64,000 nt of DNA from Bacteroidales bacterium (GTDB lineage Bacteria; Bacteroidota; Bacteroidia; Bacteroidales; UBA1715): assembly GCA_016714605.1 (NCBI GenBank), contig JADKDL010000010.1, positions 1 to 64,000 of the forward strand. Direction: 5' to 3'. The translations under genes and the position numbers were made by a program. Shown piece by piece: positions 17,255 through 26,412 of this stretch (within the stretch, counting starts at the first letter, position 1; each line of letters opens with the position of its first letter). The notes beneath the pieces were generated by a model. The model was given only the letters and a program-made list of their open reading frames with translations. It made no database searches and had not been told where the DNA came from.

Positions 17255-17812
17255 ATGGAAATTAAGGGAACAGCGGTAAAATCTATACCGGAACATGTCA
17301 GAGCTCATTATCCTGACAGATATAAGGAGTGGTTGGATTCACTTCCGGCAGAGAGTCAGAAGATTTTTAAAGAAGGTGTAATTACCGCAAATTGGTATGA
17401 TGTAGATAAAGCTGCAATAATTCCAACTCAAAAAGTGGGTGAATTGTTTTTTAATAATGCTAATAAAGGAGCGTGGCAGAGTGGCAGATATAGTGCCGAA
17501 CAAGCACTGAACGGCATATACAAACTGTATGTAAAATTCAGTTCGCCTGGGCATATTATTGAAAGAGCAAGTAGAGTTTTTTCTGCTTATTATTCTGGTT
17601 CTGAGATGCAAGTGGTAAACAAAGAAGAGAAATCTGTTGAAGTTGAAATTGTGAAATTCTCTAAGCCTAATCAAATAATTGAACACCGTATAGGTGGATG
17701 GATGGAAAGAGCTCTTGAAATTTCGGGTTGCAAAGATGTAAAAGTCGTAATTTCAAAATCGTTAGCTAAAGGCGATGCTAAAACCTTATATAATATTACT
17801 TGGCCTTGCTAG
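17255..17812 (+). CDS. Conserved hypothetical protein, possibly HNOB/V4R-like
   Basis: From the ATG at 17255 the product has 185 residues (a GTG at 17204 would add 17). It begins MEIKGTAVKSIPEHVRAHYP and continues with YKEWLDSLPAESQKIFKEG, NWYDVDKAAIIPTQKVGELFF and a helix-rich centre with an A-x-ASRVF-Y-like segment. The C-terminal half alternates VEVEIVKFS with a Gly-rich turn (IGGWMERALEISGC). This layout resembles small-molecule-binding domains of the heme-NO-binding/V4R/DUF2378 group, but no key ligand residue can be named. There is no signal peptide. The ATG start is preferred because the extra N-terminus is not conserved-looking. Confidence 0.6.
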   Translation: MEIKGTAVKSIPEHVRAHYPDRYKEWLDSLPAESQKIFKEGVITANWYDVDKAAIIPTQKVGELFFNNANKGAWQSGRYSAEQALNGIYKLYVKFSSPGHIIERASRVFSAYYSGSEMQVVNKEEKSVEVEIVKFSKPNQIIEHRIGGWMERALEISGCKDVKVVISKSLAKGDAKTLYNITWPC

Positions 17813-17824
17813 TAATGTTCTGTT

Positions 17825-17886
17825 TTGAATAAGATTGCAGGGGTTTTGCACTTGCTGTATGGCTGTAATCTTATTCAATTTTTTTC
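17825..17886. terminator. Bidirectional terminator
   Basis: TTGAATAAGATTGCAG pairs with CTGTAATCTTATTCAA and is followed by a T run. It overlaps the 3' end of the convergent dipeptidase gene. Confidence 0.75.
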
Positions 17887-19493
17887 ATTTTATATAATAC
17901 TTCGTTTTCTTTAATTATTGCTTTTTTCCATTCTATTTCATATCCTGGGTGTGTTACTTTGCCTTCATTTGTTCTTACATTTCCATCGAGATACTTCCAA
18001 ATTAAAAATTCACCCAAGGTTTTCCATGTTTTTGTGAGCTTATTGCCAGTATTCACCGAATAGTCTGTAAGGAATGCTACTCCTTCTTTTGCATTTTGAT
18101 TGTAGAGGACTATTGCGTTGTTGGTAATAGAATCATTTTCTGTTATATACCCTGTCTCAATTTCAGATTGTTTCAGTTTTATATCTTGTATCATATCTTT
18201 GTATCTGCCATAAGCATAGTTTGATACAAAATTGAAAACCCAAAATGCCGACTCCCAAGAAAATGAATTGAAATTTCCTGATTGATTTGAAAATGAATAT
18301 GGAATTTGTGTTATGCTGCAAAACAAGGGACTATAGCAGGTGCTGTAGGTATCGTCGAAGCCAAACCACAGTATGCCGCCTATTGCGTTGGGTAACCAAA
18401 ATCTCGATTGTGCAACAAATGAATAAGCGGTTTGTTGGGTAGATATGGCTCTGTCGTGACAATATTTTACGCTATCTACCTGCCATGTAAGGGGTCGCCA
18501 GCGGTAAGGCAAGGCAAACGGACCAGAGCCAATGCCTTTTGAAAGATCTAGTTGTGTGTCTTCAAAATGATTGCGCATGTGCTTCATCAATGCCTGTAGG
18601 GTAATAGGGGCGTCTGGTTTTATCCATAATGGTAGCTTAATTTCTTTGTTTGTATTGGCAAAATCTTCTTCGTCAATTTGCTTGGGTGCTACTTGTCTGA
18701 AAAAATTCCAAACTCTGGCTTCGCACCAGCGTTGGTGTTCCCATGTAAGCGGATTGTATGCGTCTCTGAAACTGAAATCTTCGTCTTTTCCTGAAAAATA
18801 GTCACTTTTGCGTGCAAATTTTATCACATCGTCGGAGTATAAGCAGTTTTCGGGGTCGTTGAGCGGAAATTGCTGTATGCGCGATTGGTTGGCATGTGCC
18901 GATACGTAGCCGTCGGGTATTTTTCTGGCTACCCAAACTGCGCCTTTTTCGCGGGTTCCTTTGCCAATGAGTTCCATTATCCATACTTCGTTCTGATCGG
19001 CTATGGAGAAGCTTTCTCCGGTGCTGCAATAGCCATATTGGGTTACCAAGCTGTTTATTGTAGATATTGCTTCTCGGGCATTCTGCGAACGTTGCAAGGT
19101 GAGCAAAATGAGTGTTTCGTAGTCTAATATACCTGTTGTATCTTGAAGTTCGGCTCTGCCGTCGAAGGTGGTTTCTCCTATAGCTACCTGATATTCATTC
19201 ATGTAACCGACTACGTTGTAGGTTATTTCTACTTCTTCTATTTCTCCTTTGTATTGTTTTGTATCGGGGTGGTATATTTTTCGTTTTGTGCCTTTTGTGT
19301 TTTTGGTTGCAGGTAAATGAGTCAGACTACCATATAATGTATGCGAATCGGCACTGTAGGTTATGAAAACTGAGCTATCGGCACTTGCTTTTTTCGAAAC
19401 GAGCAAACTGGTACACCCAAAACTTCTGGTTGGTATTATTGTTAAGTTACCGATTATGAGTAGGATGGGGATGATATGGTGTTTTTTTAACAT
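17871..19493 (-). CDS. C69 family dipeptidase (secreted)
   Basis: This 540-residue protein has a signal peptide that ends just before Cys 27 (RSFG-CTSLLV), which would be the N-terminal nucleophile of this Ntn-hydrolase family. Family landmarks follow: SVFITYSADSH, VVGYMNEYQVAIGETTF, the phrase GYCSTGESFSIADQNEVWIMELIGKG, and YVSAHANQSRIQQFPLNDPENCLYSDDVIKFA. It probably hydrolyses dipeptides in the periplasm or outside the cell. No partner gene is adjacent; the start is followed upstream by the 8-bp repeat array. Confidence 0.9.
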   Translation of the reverse strand: MLKKHHIIPILLIIGNLTIIPTRSFGCTSLLVSKKASADSSVFITYSADSHTLYGSLTHLPATKNTKGTKRKIYHPDTKQYKGEIEEVEITYNVVGYMNEYQVAIGETTFDGRAELQDTTGILDYETLILLTLQRSQNAREAISTINSLVTQYGYCSTGESFSIADQNEVWIMELIGKGTREKGAVWVARKIPDGYVSAHANQSRIQQFPLNDPENCLYSDDVIKFARKSDYFSGKDEDFSFRDAYNPLTWEHQRWCEARVWNFFRQVAPKQIDEEDFANTNKEIKLPLWIKPDAPITLQALMKHMRNHFEDTQLDLSKGIGSGPFALPYRWRPLTWQVDSVKYCHDRAISTQQTAYSFVAQSRFWLPNAIGGILWFGFDDTYSTCYSPLFCSITQIPYSFSNQSGNFNSFSWESAFWVFNFVSNYAYGRYKDMIQDIKLKQSEIETGYITENDSITNNAIVLYNQNAKEGVAFLTDYSVNTGNKLTKTWKTLGEFLIWKYLDGNVRTNEGKVTHPGYEIEWKKAIIKENEVLYKMKKIE

Positions 19494-19499
19494 ATGATT

Positions 19500-19663
19500 A
19501 ATTTGAAAATGAGATAATTTTGATAATTTGAAAATTTGAAAATGTGAAAATGTGAAAATGTGATAATGTGATAATGTGATAATATGTTAATATGCTAATT
19601 TGTTAATTTGTTAATATGCTAATGTGTTAATATGCTAATTTGTTAATTTACTTATGTGAAAAT
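19500..19663. repeat. Degenerate 8-bp tandem repeat array
   Basis: About twenty imperfect copies of an 8-base unit such as GTGAAAAT, GTGATAAT, ATGTTAAT and TTGTTAAT follow each other with constant period. A second array of the same kind lies at 20502-20588. Both arrays lead into the RAYT element duplication. Confidence 0.8.
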
Positions 19664-19928
19664 TTTAATAAAATTCTAAATTTTTTGGGATTTGATTATT
19701 ACTAAATATTTTATTATTTATTCTGATTTTAATGTTTTCTAATAAAGAATCCGGATGGATTTTGTTCGGCGAAGCGTCTTCGCTTCGTCGGAGTATTCAA
19801 GGCCTCTGGCCTGTTTTAAGAAAATGTTTTCCATTTTGTATTCAATAATTCCACTTGCAATAAAGAATCTAATCCGGCATAGTTGGTTGCGCTTGAATAA
19901 ATATAATCTTCCGGTTGCTTCACTATTC
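19642..19928. repeat. Direct repeat, copy 1 (RAYT element 3' region)
   Basis: This 287-base block is repeated at 20566-20852 with an exact offset of 924 and a few substitutions. It contains an AT-rich leader, a REP hairpin pair and the last part of the RAYT gene. Confidence 0.9.
19767..19812. repeat. REP palindrome pair downstream of the RAYT gene
   Basis: Two hairpins are adjacent: CGGCGAAGCG-TCTT-CGCTTCGTCG at 19767-19790 and AAGGCCTCTGGCCT at 19799-19812. An inverted copy lies upstream of the transposase gene at 20450-20495, and a direct copy lies at 20690-20736. Confidence 0.85.
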
Positions 19929-20385
19929 CAGCTTTTACAGGATTGTAATGTATATATTCTAACTTTTGATTTATAAAATTGTCTGTATAAATTAATTCTG
20001 CATGATTTTCATGTGTCCAAATTTGGTATTTGCTGTTGCGTTTATGTTTTTTTGCTGCATATTCAAAATAATGAAGCAGCCATTCGCTGCGACTTTCTTC
20101 TGAATTGTTTTCTATGTAATCAATAAAGACTTTGCTCGTAAAACTTTTCAAATCTCTGATGGTAGCACTTAAAACATTTTTTTCACTTTGTGCCAGTAGA
20201 TGTATATGATTACTCATAATTACATATCCATATATGACAAGCCCCTTGTTTTGTTGACAAAATTTAAGATTATTGATAATAATATCTCTATAAATTTGTC
20301 TTGTTAATAAATCTACCCAACCTACAATTTGCATTGTAATAAAATACATGCTATCCTGTTCTTCTATTTTATATCCGGTTGACAT
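19816..20385 (-). CDS. REP-associated tyrosine transposase (RAYT, Y1_Tnp)
   Basis: The 189-residue protein is a Y1 HUH nuclease of the RAYT group. It has the metal-binding HUH motif in VIMSNHIHLLAQ, the downstream helix ATIRDLKSFTSKVF, and the conserved block YIHYNPVKAGIVKQPEDYIYSSATNYAG near the C-terminus. The gene is flanked on both sides by inverted REP hairpins, the expected substrates of RAYTs, which nick single-stranded REP DNA. The frame is intact. A truncated second copy of its 3' end lies at 20738-20852. Confidence 0.92.
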   Translation of the reverse strand: MSTGYKIEEQDSMYFITMQIVGWVDLLTRQIYRDIIINNLKFCQQNKGLVIYGYVIMSNHIHLLAQSEKNVLSATIRDLKSFTSKVFIDYIENNSEESRSEWLLHYFEYAAKKHKRNSKYQIWTHENHAELIYTDNFINQKLEYIHYNPVKAGIVKQPEDYIYSSATNYAGLDSLLQVELLNTKWKTFS

Positions 20386-20449
20386 ACATACAAATATATT
20401 AATTTTAAAATCAACTTTTGTTGCAAATGTTTTATTTAATATGCAATAC

Positions 20450-20495
20450 AGGCCAGAGGCCTTGAAAGCAGCGACGAAGCGAGGACGCTTCGCCG
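20450..20495. repeat. REP palindrome pair upstream of the RAYT gene (inverted)
   Basis: AGGCCAGAGGCCTT at 20450-20464 and CGACGAAGCG-AGGA-CGCTTCGCCG at 20472-20495 are the reverse complement of the downstream REP pair, with compensatory stem changes. Confidence 0.85.
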
Positions 20496-20501
20496 AACCT
20501 T

Positions 20502-20588
20502 GATAATTTGCTAATGTGATAATTTGTTAATTTGTTAATTTTATAATGTGTTAATATGCTAATAAGTTAATTTACTAATGTGAAAATT
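20502..20588. repeat. Second degenerate 8-bp tandem repeat array
   Basis: Units such as GATAATTT, GCTAATGT and GTTAATTT repeat with a period of 8, as in the array at 19500-19663. It precedes copy 2 of the RAYT-associated direct repeat. Confidence 0.7.
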
Positions 20589-20852
20589 TTAATAAAATTC
20601 TAAATTTTTTGGGATTTGATTATTACTAAATATTTTATTATTTATTCTGATTTAAATGTTTTCTAATAAAAAATCCGGTTGGATTTTGTTCGGCGAAGCG
20701 TCCTCGCTTCGTCGGAGTATTCAAGGCCTCTGGCCTGTTTTAAGAAAATGTTTTCCATTTTGTATTCAATAATTCTACTTGCAATAAAGAATCTAATTCG
20801 GCATAGTTGGTTGCACTCGAATAAATATAATCTTCCGATTGCTTCACTATTC
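20566..20852. repeat. Direct repeat, copy 2, with truncated RAYT 3' end
   Basis: This is copy 2 of the block at 19642-19928. It holds the AT-rich leader, a REP hairpin pair (20690-20736) and about 112 bases of the minus-strand RAYT 3' end. Homology stops abruptly after CACTATTC at 20852, leaving a gene fragment with no start. Confidence 0.9.
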
Positions 20853-20956
20853 TTTGTTCGCCGACCTTAGGCTTCTCAATAAAAATATTATTAAACAAAA
20901 GTAAATATTTAATTTCAAATTAAACGAAAATTTTAATTATTCAATGTTTATATATT

Positions 20957-21168
20957 AATGTCGTTAAGTTAATAATTTATTGATAATAAGGTAATAAGGT
21001 TTGAAAATACTTTATTAAAATTATGCTACTAAGGTTAAAACAATAGAAATAAGGTTTTAACCATATTTTTTGTTCAACCTTAGTAGAAAACAATATATTA
21101 ACAATATTAAACCTTATTACCTTATTAATTATCATTAAGATGTATTGATGCTCAAACTAAACGACATT
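20957..21168. repeat. 212-bp interrupted inverted repeat
   Basis: The left arm has AATGTCGTT-A-AGTT, ATAATAAGGTAATAAGGTTT and CTACTAAGGTT-AAAC in order. The right arm has the reverse complements in mirrored order, ending AACGACATT at 21168. The segments between are AT-rich and less conserved. No gene is inside. It could be a MITE-like element or a long hairpin. Confidence 0.75.
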
Positions 21169-21181
21169 GGTTTTTATATTT

Positions 21182-21217
21182 AAAAAAAAGCGACTGCCAA
21201 TTTCACTTGACAGTCGC
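21182..21217 (-). terminator. Intrinsic terminator of the T9SS cargo gene
   Basis: On the minus strand GCGACTG and CAGTCGC form a 7-bp stem followed by eight T. It sits 71 bases downstream of the stop at 21288. Confidence 0.8.
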
Positions 21218-21287
21218 CATACACACCTTTATTAAGAGGGAGGTTAACAAATAAACGTGTTATTCCCTTGGTAAAATAAACCTAACC

Positions 21288-23057
21288 TTACTTTACTATT
21301 TTAAATGTACTGAGGTTTCCTGAAGTTTCTTTTACTCGAAGTATATACATGCCTTGCTCATAATTGCCAAGCATTATTTTCACCTCATTAGTTCCGGCAG
21401 CAATTGTGTTTGCTAGCGTAACTCCGGTTGTAGAAAGCAATTCAACCCTTTCTAAACCTTCTGCATTGTGAATGCACACTTCGTTTTTGTTTTGCGAAAT
21501 AGTAGTTCTTTCTGTAGCAGAATCTTCTATAATTGCAGTACCAATTTGGTCGTTCTTGATAGATAGCGCTACAAATCTACCATCGCTTAGTGGCAAGTCT
21601 TGTGTTGCTTCTAGGCTGAAAGAATCGCCTATTTTAAGTTCGCGGTCGAAGTCTATAATCAATTGTTTATTATTGGTTTTCGATACATAGATGTTTGAAA
21701 TATTTATTTTATTAATATCAATCAGTGTAGTTTTACTATCAAAAGAAATTAAATCTGCAATTGTGGCTGTGGTATCTAGTTTATAGTTGAAATCTATAAC
21801 CAAGCGTTGGTTTTTATTCTCAAGCTTTACTGCAAGTACTTTGCCTTCGGTGCGGTAGTAGTATTTAAAAGTTCTGTATGCTTTTTTGTTTTCTAAAACA
21901 TACTCTTCTTGCACATTTCCTAAATCATTATAAATAGTTACCAAACCACGAGTACTATCTTTTATTAATTTATTATCTTCATTAATCCATATTTTTTTTC
22001 TAAAATTTATGGATGAATATTCATCAATTTCGTCTGGTGAATTTTGATTGTAGTATGCTCTTTTAATATTTGAATGAATTGAAATAACCATATCAGTAGT
22101 ATCAATAGGGTTGTTGCTTCAATTTCGTTATCTCTTTTGAAGGATAGTTATAGGCTTTATCATTTTTATAAATCACTTGTTTATTTTTATCATAATAAGT
22201 AGTTATAAAGGTACTATCTTGAAAATATTCAAAATTTACACTGTCAATAAACCATTTTATTTTTCCGTATGATCTAATTTTTACTATTGTAATTGTGTGA
22301 CGTATGTAACACTTGTTTCTTGTTTGTCTTTAGAATAGCCAGATGGTTTTACTCTAAATTCTTTTTCTATAAAATAATTTCTAAATTATCATTACAAATT
22401 TTATTTCAATTATTTCAGACATAATATTATTATTTTCGTCATATTTGAAAACAGAAATTTTATTTTTTTAGAAATACTGTCCTAAATATAAACTTGATTT
22501 TAATGTATCTATTCTTCCTTTTATAAAATAGTCATTTTCGAAAGAGTGCAATATAGAATCATATTGGGGTAGATATTTCTAAACGAAGATTATCATTTAT
22601 AAAAACAGTCTATGAAGCTTCTGAGTAAACCTTGGTAATTGTATGTGATTTTGTTTAATAAAAGTGTTTGTTGGTAAGTGTTTTATTATTTTGATAGATG
22701 ATGTTAATTTTTAGTTTTCATAATTTAAAGAGGTTGTTATTTCCTTTATCTTCAATTTTTATTAATTTTCCTTCTTTATGTTATAATCAAAATAGTAGGT
22801 ATTGGGTTTTTGTCTGAATCCATGTAGGTAACTTACTCGCTGAATCCAGTTTAGGTCGAGCTTATTAATTCTTTTTAAACTTAAATTTTTTTACGATTAA
22901 AATATGAGATTTCAGGTTTTAAATCATCAAAAATGATTGAAATTGTTGCCAGTTTTGTAATGATTTGATAAAATATTCTACAAAATACTTGCCCCACTGC
23001 CACTTGTGCTACACAAGCAAATAGAGCCATTGCGAGTATTATGTATATTTTTTTCAT
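21288..23057 (-). pseudogene. Decayed secreted protein with type IX secretion sorting domain
   Basis: The N-terminus at 23055-23057 (MKKIYIILAMALFACVAQVAVGQ) is a clear signal peptide. The last 267 codons (21288-22091) are open and end in a sorting domain: GLERVELLSTTGV, NEVKIMLGNYEQGMYILRVKE and STFKIVK. Between 22092 and about 22990 the protein sense is spread over all three frames with stops, though recognisable pieces remain (YFDYNIKKE, KGRIDTLKSSLYLGQ, TTYYDKNKQVIYKNDKAYNYPSKEI). Many shifts are needed, far more than in neighbouring genes, so true decay is likely. The repeats of this cargo resemble MORN-like or YD-type text, but no function is assigned. Confidence 0.75.
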
Positions 23058-23154
23058 AATTGTATTTTTTTAAATTTGTTAAAAACTGTTTTATCATCGC
23101 GATTCATAAGCAAGACAACAAGTTTTCATAAACACGTAAAAGAAAATGAAAAAA

Positions 23155-24374
23155 TTAGAAATATTTTTTTAAACCTATATTTATACCAAATGCAAAACCA
23201 TTGCGGTGCTGGTATTCAGGAGAATATAAGAACGGTGTAAAAGCATAACTTACTTGAGGCAAAACGCTAAGAAAAGTACTGTTGCTCAGTTTAAAGTCGG
23301 CACCTGCCATAATACTTCCGGTAAAAAAAGCAGGGGTAGGAGCAATGTTGCTTTGCAGCAATAGACTGTCGTTCGCAAATTGCGGAGCAGCAAAGTTGTT
23401 TTTTAGTAAAATGTGGCTCTTCGCCTCAAAACTAAGCAATAGGCAATGCTTTTTTCTAGTTTGTTGCTTCAAGCTTAATTGCACCGGAATAGTTAGGTAA
23501 TAAAAAGTGTTTCTGTTTTCTTTGTGTTCTACAATACTATCGAGTACCTTGCGTGACTTCTTTTTGTAAATTATCTCAATTCGCTGTTCTACGAGCCACA
23601 GCGTATCTACCATAGGAATTGCAATATATGCAGAGTCGTAAAACACTTGGTATCCGGCAGTTGAATCAAAAACAGTATATTGGTGGGGAATGTTTACAGA
23701 GTAAGGCGTGTATTGCTTTAAGGCAGTAAACCCCACTCCGGTACTTATTTCCCAGTGCTTAGAGGTTTTGCCAAGATTTAGTTGCATGCAGTGAGATTGC
23801 ATTGTGCCTTTTTCCCAATTTAGAAAACTTTGGCCATCGTTTGTAAATTTCAGACTTTGAAAATTATAGTCGTAACGAGCAGCTATAAAGTTAAGTTTGG
23901 GCTTTTCCTTCGGCTTTTTAGGTTTGGTGTTTGGGTTTATTCTTACCGTATCGTAAATAGTAACTGTATCGAAATACTGCACATGCGTTTTTATAGAAAT
24001 TATGGTCGTATCAACCACTTTGGTCCAGATGGTGTCGCGCACGGGTTTTTCGCTCGGTTTTCGTTCTTTTCGGTACAATATTACCTGAAAACCCACCGCA
24101 GAGAAAGAAATGTCATCATCGAAAAAGAGAATACGCAAGGCATTTTCAAGCGTGCATTGCTTCACATTCAGAGTCACTTTTTTGCAGTATTCACCACATC
24201 GGTTCTGTACACAAAACTTACATCGGTAAGGTTTTCAATTTTAGTAAGCACACTGCCAAGAGGCTCATTATTACACAAAAGAGAAATTTCTGTTTGCAAA
24301 ATATTGTTGCCACTTGCCCAAAGATGAAGCGGAAACAAGAGAAAAAATATGTATTTAAAAAGGGTTTGAGGCAT
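23155..24374 (-). CDS. STN-domain outer membrane protein of the FecR locus (one frameshift)
   Basis: The N-terminal part (24174-24374) has a signal peptide and a secretin/TonB short N-terminal domain (EPLGSVLTKIENLTDVSFVYRTDVV). The frame is lost at the A run near 24180, where one A is missing. The rest of STN continues as VTLNVKQCTLENALRILF-FSAVGFQVILYRK. Then comes a Lys/Pro-rich linker (PNTKPKKPKEKPK) and about 220 residues of amphipathic strands ending in GINIGLKKYF, typical of an outer membrane barrel. Upstream in the same orientation lie fecR and an ECF sigma gene, so this is probably a regulated surface component. Confidence 0.75.
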
Positions 24375-24408
24375 TGGGTTTTAAAATAATTATTGTGTGA
24401 ATTAATAT

Positions 24409-24626
24409 ATAACCCAAGGCGTTGCCATTGGGCTGAATTAAGCTGCCACTCCGTGGCGTTTTGATTCGTGCTAAAATTTTGCATTAAATTTATTTTCAAA
24501 TAATTACGGTTGAAATTTCATTTTTATACCGAAAAAAATCAGGCTGAAAGCCTAACTCAATTCAGCCCGACGGCAACGCCTCGGGTAAATAAATTCATCA
24601 CGTTACAAACGCCCTGTAAGGGCAAC
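24409..24626. repeat. Direct repeat flanking the IS200-like remnant, left copy
   Basis: The block begins AACCCAAGGCGTTGCC and ends GCCCTGTAAGGGCAACTTA. It contains short hairpins (GCCAC-TCC-GTGGC, AGGCT-GAA-AGCCT, GCCCT-GTA-AGGGC), and its two ends carry inverted REP-like modules (CCCAAGGCGTTGCC versus GGCAACGCCTCGGG). The same 215-base block recurs at 25140-25354. Confidence 0.85.
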
Positions 24627-25075
24627 TTAATCTATCCACAAATACTCCTCATTATAATTAATACCATATTCATTTAAAAATAATAAATACTCCTCTTTAA
24701 AGGTCATTTTTTTATGGTGCTCTTCTTGTTTTTCAATATATTGTTTGTTTTTCAAATAAGAGGACCTACAAGAAAATCCACCATACCCTCCTTGCCATGC
24801 AAAGTCTGAATAAAAATTCATCTTTTGTTTTTATCCATCTACTACTGTAGCGTTTTATTTCTTCAACCAATTTGGCTAAAAGTAATATTTTTTTGACATC
24901 TACACATAAAAGATATGAACATGATCGTTATGCCATTAATTAAAATAGGAATAGATTGATTGTCTTTAATTATACTCTCCTAAGTATGAATACAGACTTT
25001 GTTTATCTTCATCTCTTATTTCACAAAAAGTGTTTTTATATGAAAAATAATATGAATGTATAGTTTAGATAAAGA
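24627..25075 (-). pseudogene. Remnant of an IS200/IS605-like Y1 transposase
   Basis: The last 64 codons are open and read DFAWQGGYGGFSCRSSYLKN then QEEHHKKMTFKEEYLLFLNEYGINY, the C-terminus of Bacteroidota IS200-like transposases. Upstream, in shifted frames, are KLYIHIIFHIK, KDNQSIPILING, DHVHIL (HUH motif) and EEIKRYSSRWIKTKD. Several frameshifts and stops separate these, so the gene is dead. Direct repeats with REP-like hairpins lie on both sides, which marks it as the core of a second REP/transposase unit unrelated to the RAYT at 19816-20385. Confidence 0.8.
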
Positions 25076-25139
25076 TTGCGATATATAATTAATTTTTATA
25101 AGCTGCTCTTTCAGAGCGAAAAAATGGTTGTTTATATTT

Positions 25140-25354
25140 AACCCAAGGCGTTGCCATTGGGCTGACTTAGCTGCCACTCTGTAGCGTTTTGATTCGTGCT
25201 AAAATTTTGCATTAAATTCATTTTCAAAAAATTACGGTTGAAATTTCATTTTTATACCGAAAAATCAGGCTGAAAGCCTAACTCAATTCAGCCCGACGGC
25301 AACGCTTCGGGTAAATAAATTCATCACGTTACAAACGCCCTGTAAGGGCAACTT
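25140..25354. repeat. Direct repeat flanking the IS200-like remnant, right copy
   Basis: Same sequence and orientation as 24409-24626 with a few substitutions and small gaps. It ends ten bases before the fecR stop codon, so the element sits between fecR and the STN protein gene. Confidence 0.85.
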
Positions 25355-25364
25355 ACTAATTTCT

Positions 25365-26357
25365 TCACTTCAAACAAGGTTTTGCAGATACATACACCAA
25401 AGAATCTCGTTCCTCAACCTCACCCGAAAGAGCAATTGACAACACCGATTTTACATCTTCAAATTTAGTATTGTTGAATTTTGCATTTATTTTGCACTTG
25501 CCTAAGTCATTGTTTTCCAATACAAATTGTTTATCGTAAAAATTGCCCAACTCAGTAACAACTTCGCTAAGAGCTGTATTTTTGAACTCCAAAACGCCGG
25601 TTTTCCAAGCTAAAAAATTGGTGTTGGCTAGGTTGTAGCTTGTATCTTTCCCGTGTCTCCATATAGTACATGCCTGATTGGCGGTAAGAATAAAATACGC
25701 ATTGCTTAATGAGTCGGTCACTTGCACTTTTCCCTCTACAACAAATACCGATACAGAAGAATCTGTCGGGTTTTGGCGAACTTCGAAACTTGTACCCAAA
25801 ACCCGCACTTTGGTAGAACCAACTTGGATAATGAATGCTTGTTTTGGATTTTTTGCTACCTCAAAATATGCGGAACCTACAAGGCTCACAAAACGAATTG
25901 AGTCTGTGAATGGTGCAACATCAATATGTGAATTTTTATTTATTGTAATTATGCTATTGTCTGATAATGTATAGTTTGCAATCGAATCTTTGGCTAAAAA
26001 AGTGGTGGTAGTAACTGCAAGCTTAACTTTATTTGCATTCATACTAAAAATTGCCCATAAACCAAAGACAAGCATAACAGAAGCTGCAATTGTTGAAAAA
26101 ACATACATTTTTCGCGATTTTTTCTGCACTATTTCAGCTTCCTGAATGCAAATATTTAAAGCCGCATCGGTATCGAATTCTATTGTGTTTGCAGGTGAGT
26201 GCAATGAATTGTGCAATTTCTTGAATTGAACAAAATATCGCTCATTTTCAATACTTTGCTTTACCCAGGCTAGTAATTGTTTTTCTTCATCGGCACCAAT
26301 AGTTCTTTCTATATGGCTGATTATTAGATTATCTATATGTATATCTGGAGTTTCCAT
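25365..26357 (-). CDS. FecR family anti-sigma factor
   Basis: This 330-residue membrane regulator has a short cytoplasmic anti-sigma region (about 1-80), one membrane helix (YVFSTIAASVMLVFGLWAIF, about 84-104), then the periplasmic FecR domain (ITINKNSHIDVAPF, FVSLVGSAYFEVAKNPKQAFIIQVGSTKVRVLGTSFEV, VEGKVQVTD) and a DUF4974/STN-like C-terminus (LEFKNTALSEVVTELGNFYDKQF). It should hold the adjacent ECF sigma factor inactive until signalled from the outer membrane. The IS200-like element now separates it from the STN barrel gene. Confidence 0.93.
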   Translation of the reverse strand: METPDIHIDNLIISHIERTIGADEEKQLLAWVKQSIENERYFVQFKKLHNSLHSPANTIEFDTDAALNICIQEAEIVQKKSRKMYVFSTIAASVMLVFGLWAIFSMNANKVKLAVTTTTFLAKDSIANYTLSDNSIITINKNSHIDVAPFTDSIRFVSLVGSAYFEVAKNPKQAFIIQVGSTKVRVLGTSFEVRQNPTDSSVSVFVVEGKVQVTDSLSNAYFILTANQACTIWRHGKDTSYNLANTNFLAWKTGVLEFKNTALSEVVTELGNFYDKQFVLENNDLGKCKINAKFNNTKFEDVKSVLSIALSGEVEERDSLVYVSAKPCLK

Positions 26358-26412
26358 AAGTATGCTATTTTAGTTGTTTAAAGACAATTGAGAAATATGA
26401 AACACGTAAGCA

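Noticed and set aside
19500..20588. CRISPR array
   Set aside because: The repeats have a period of 8 with no spacers, and no cas gene is present.
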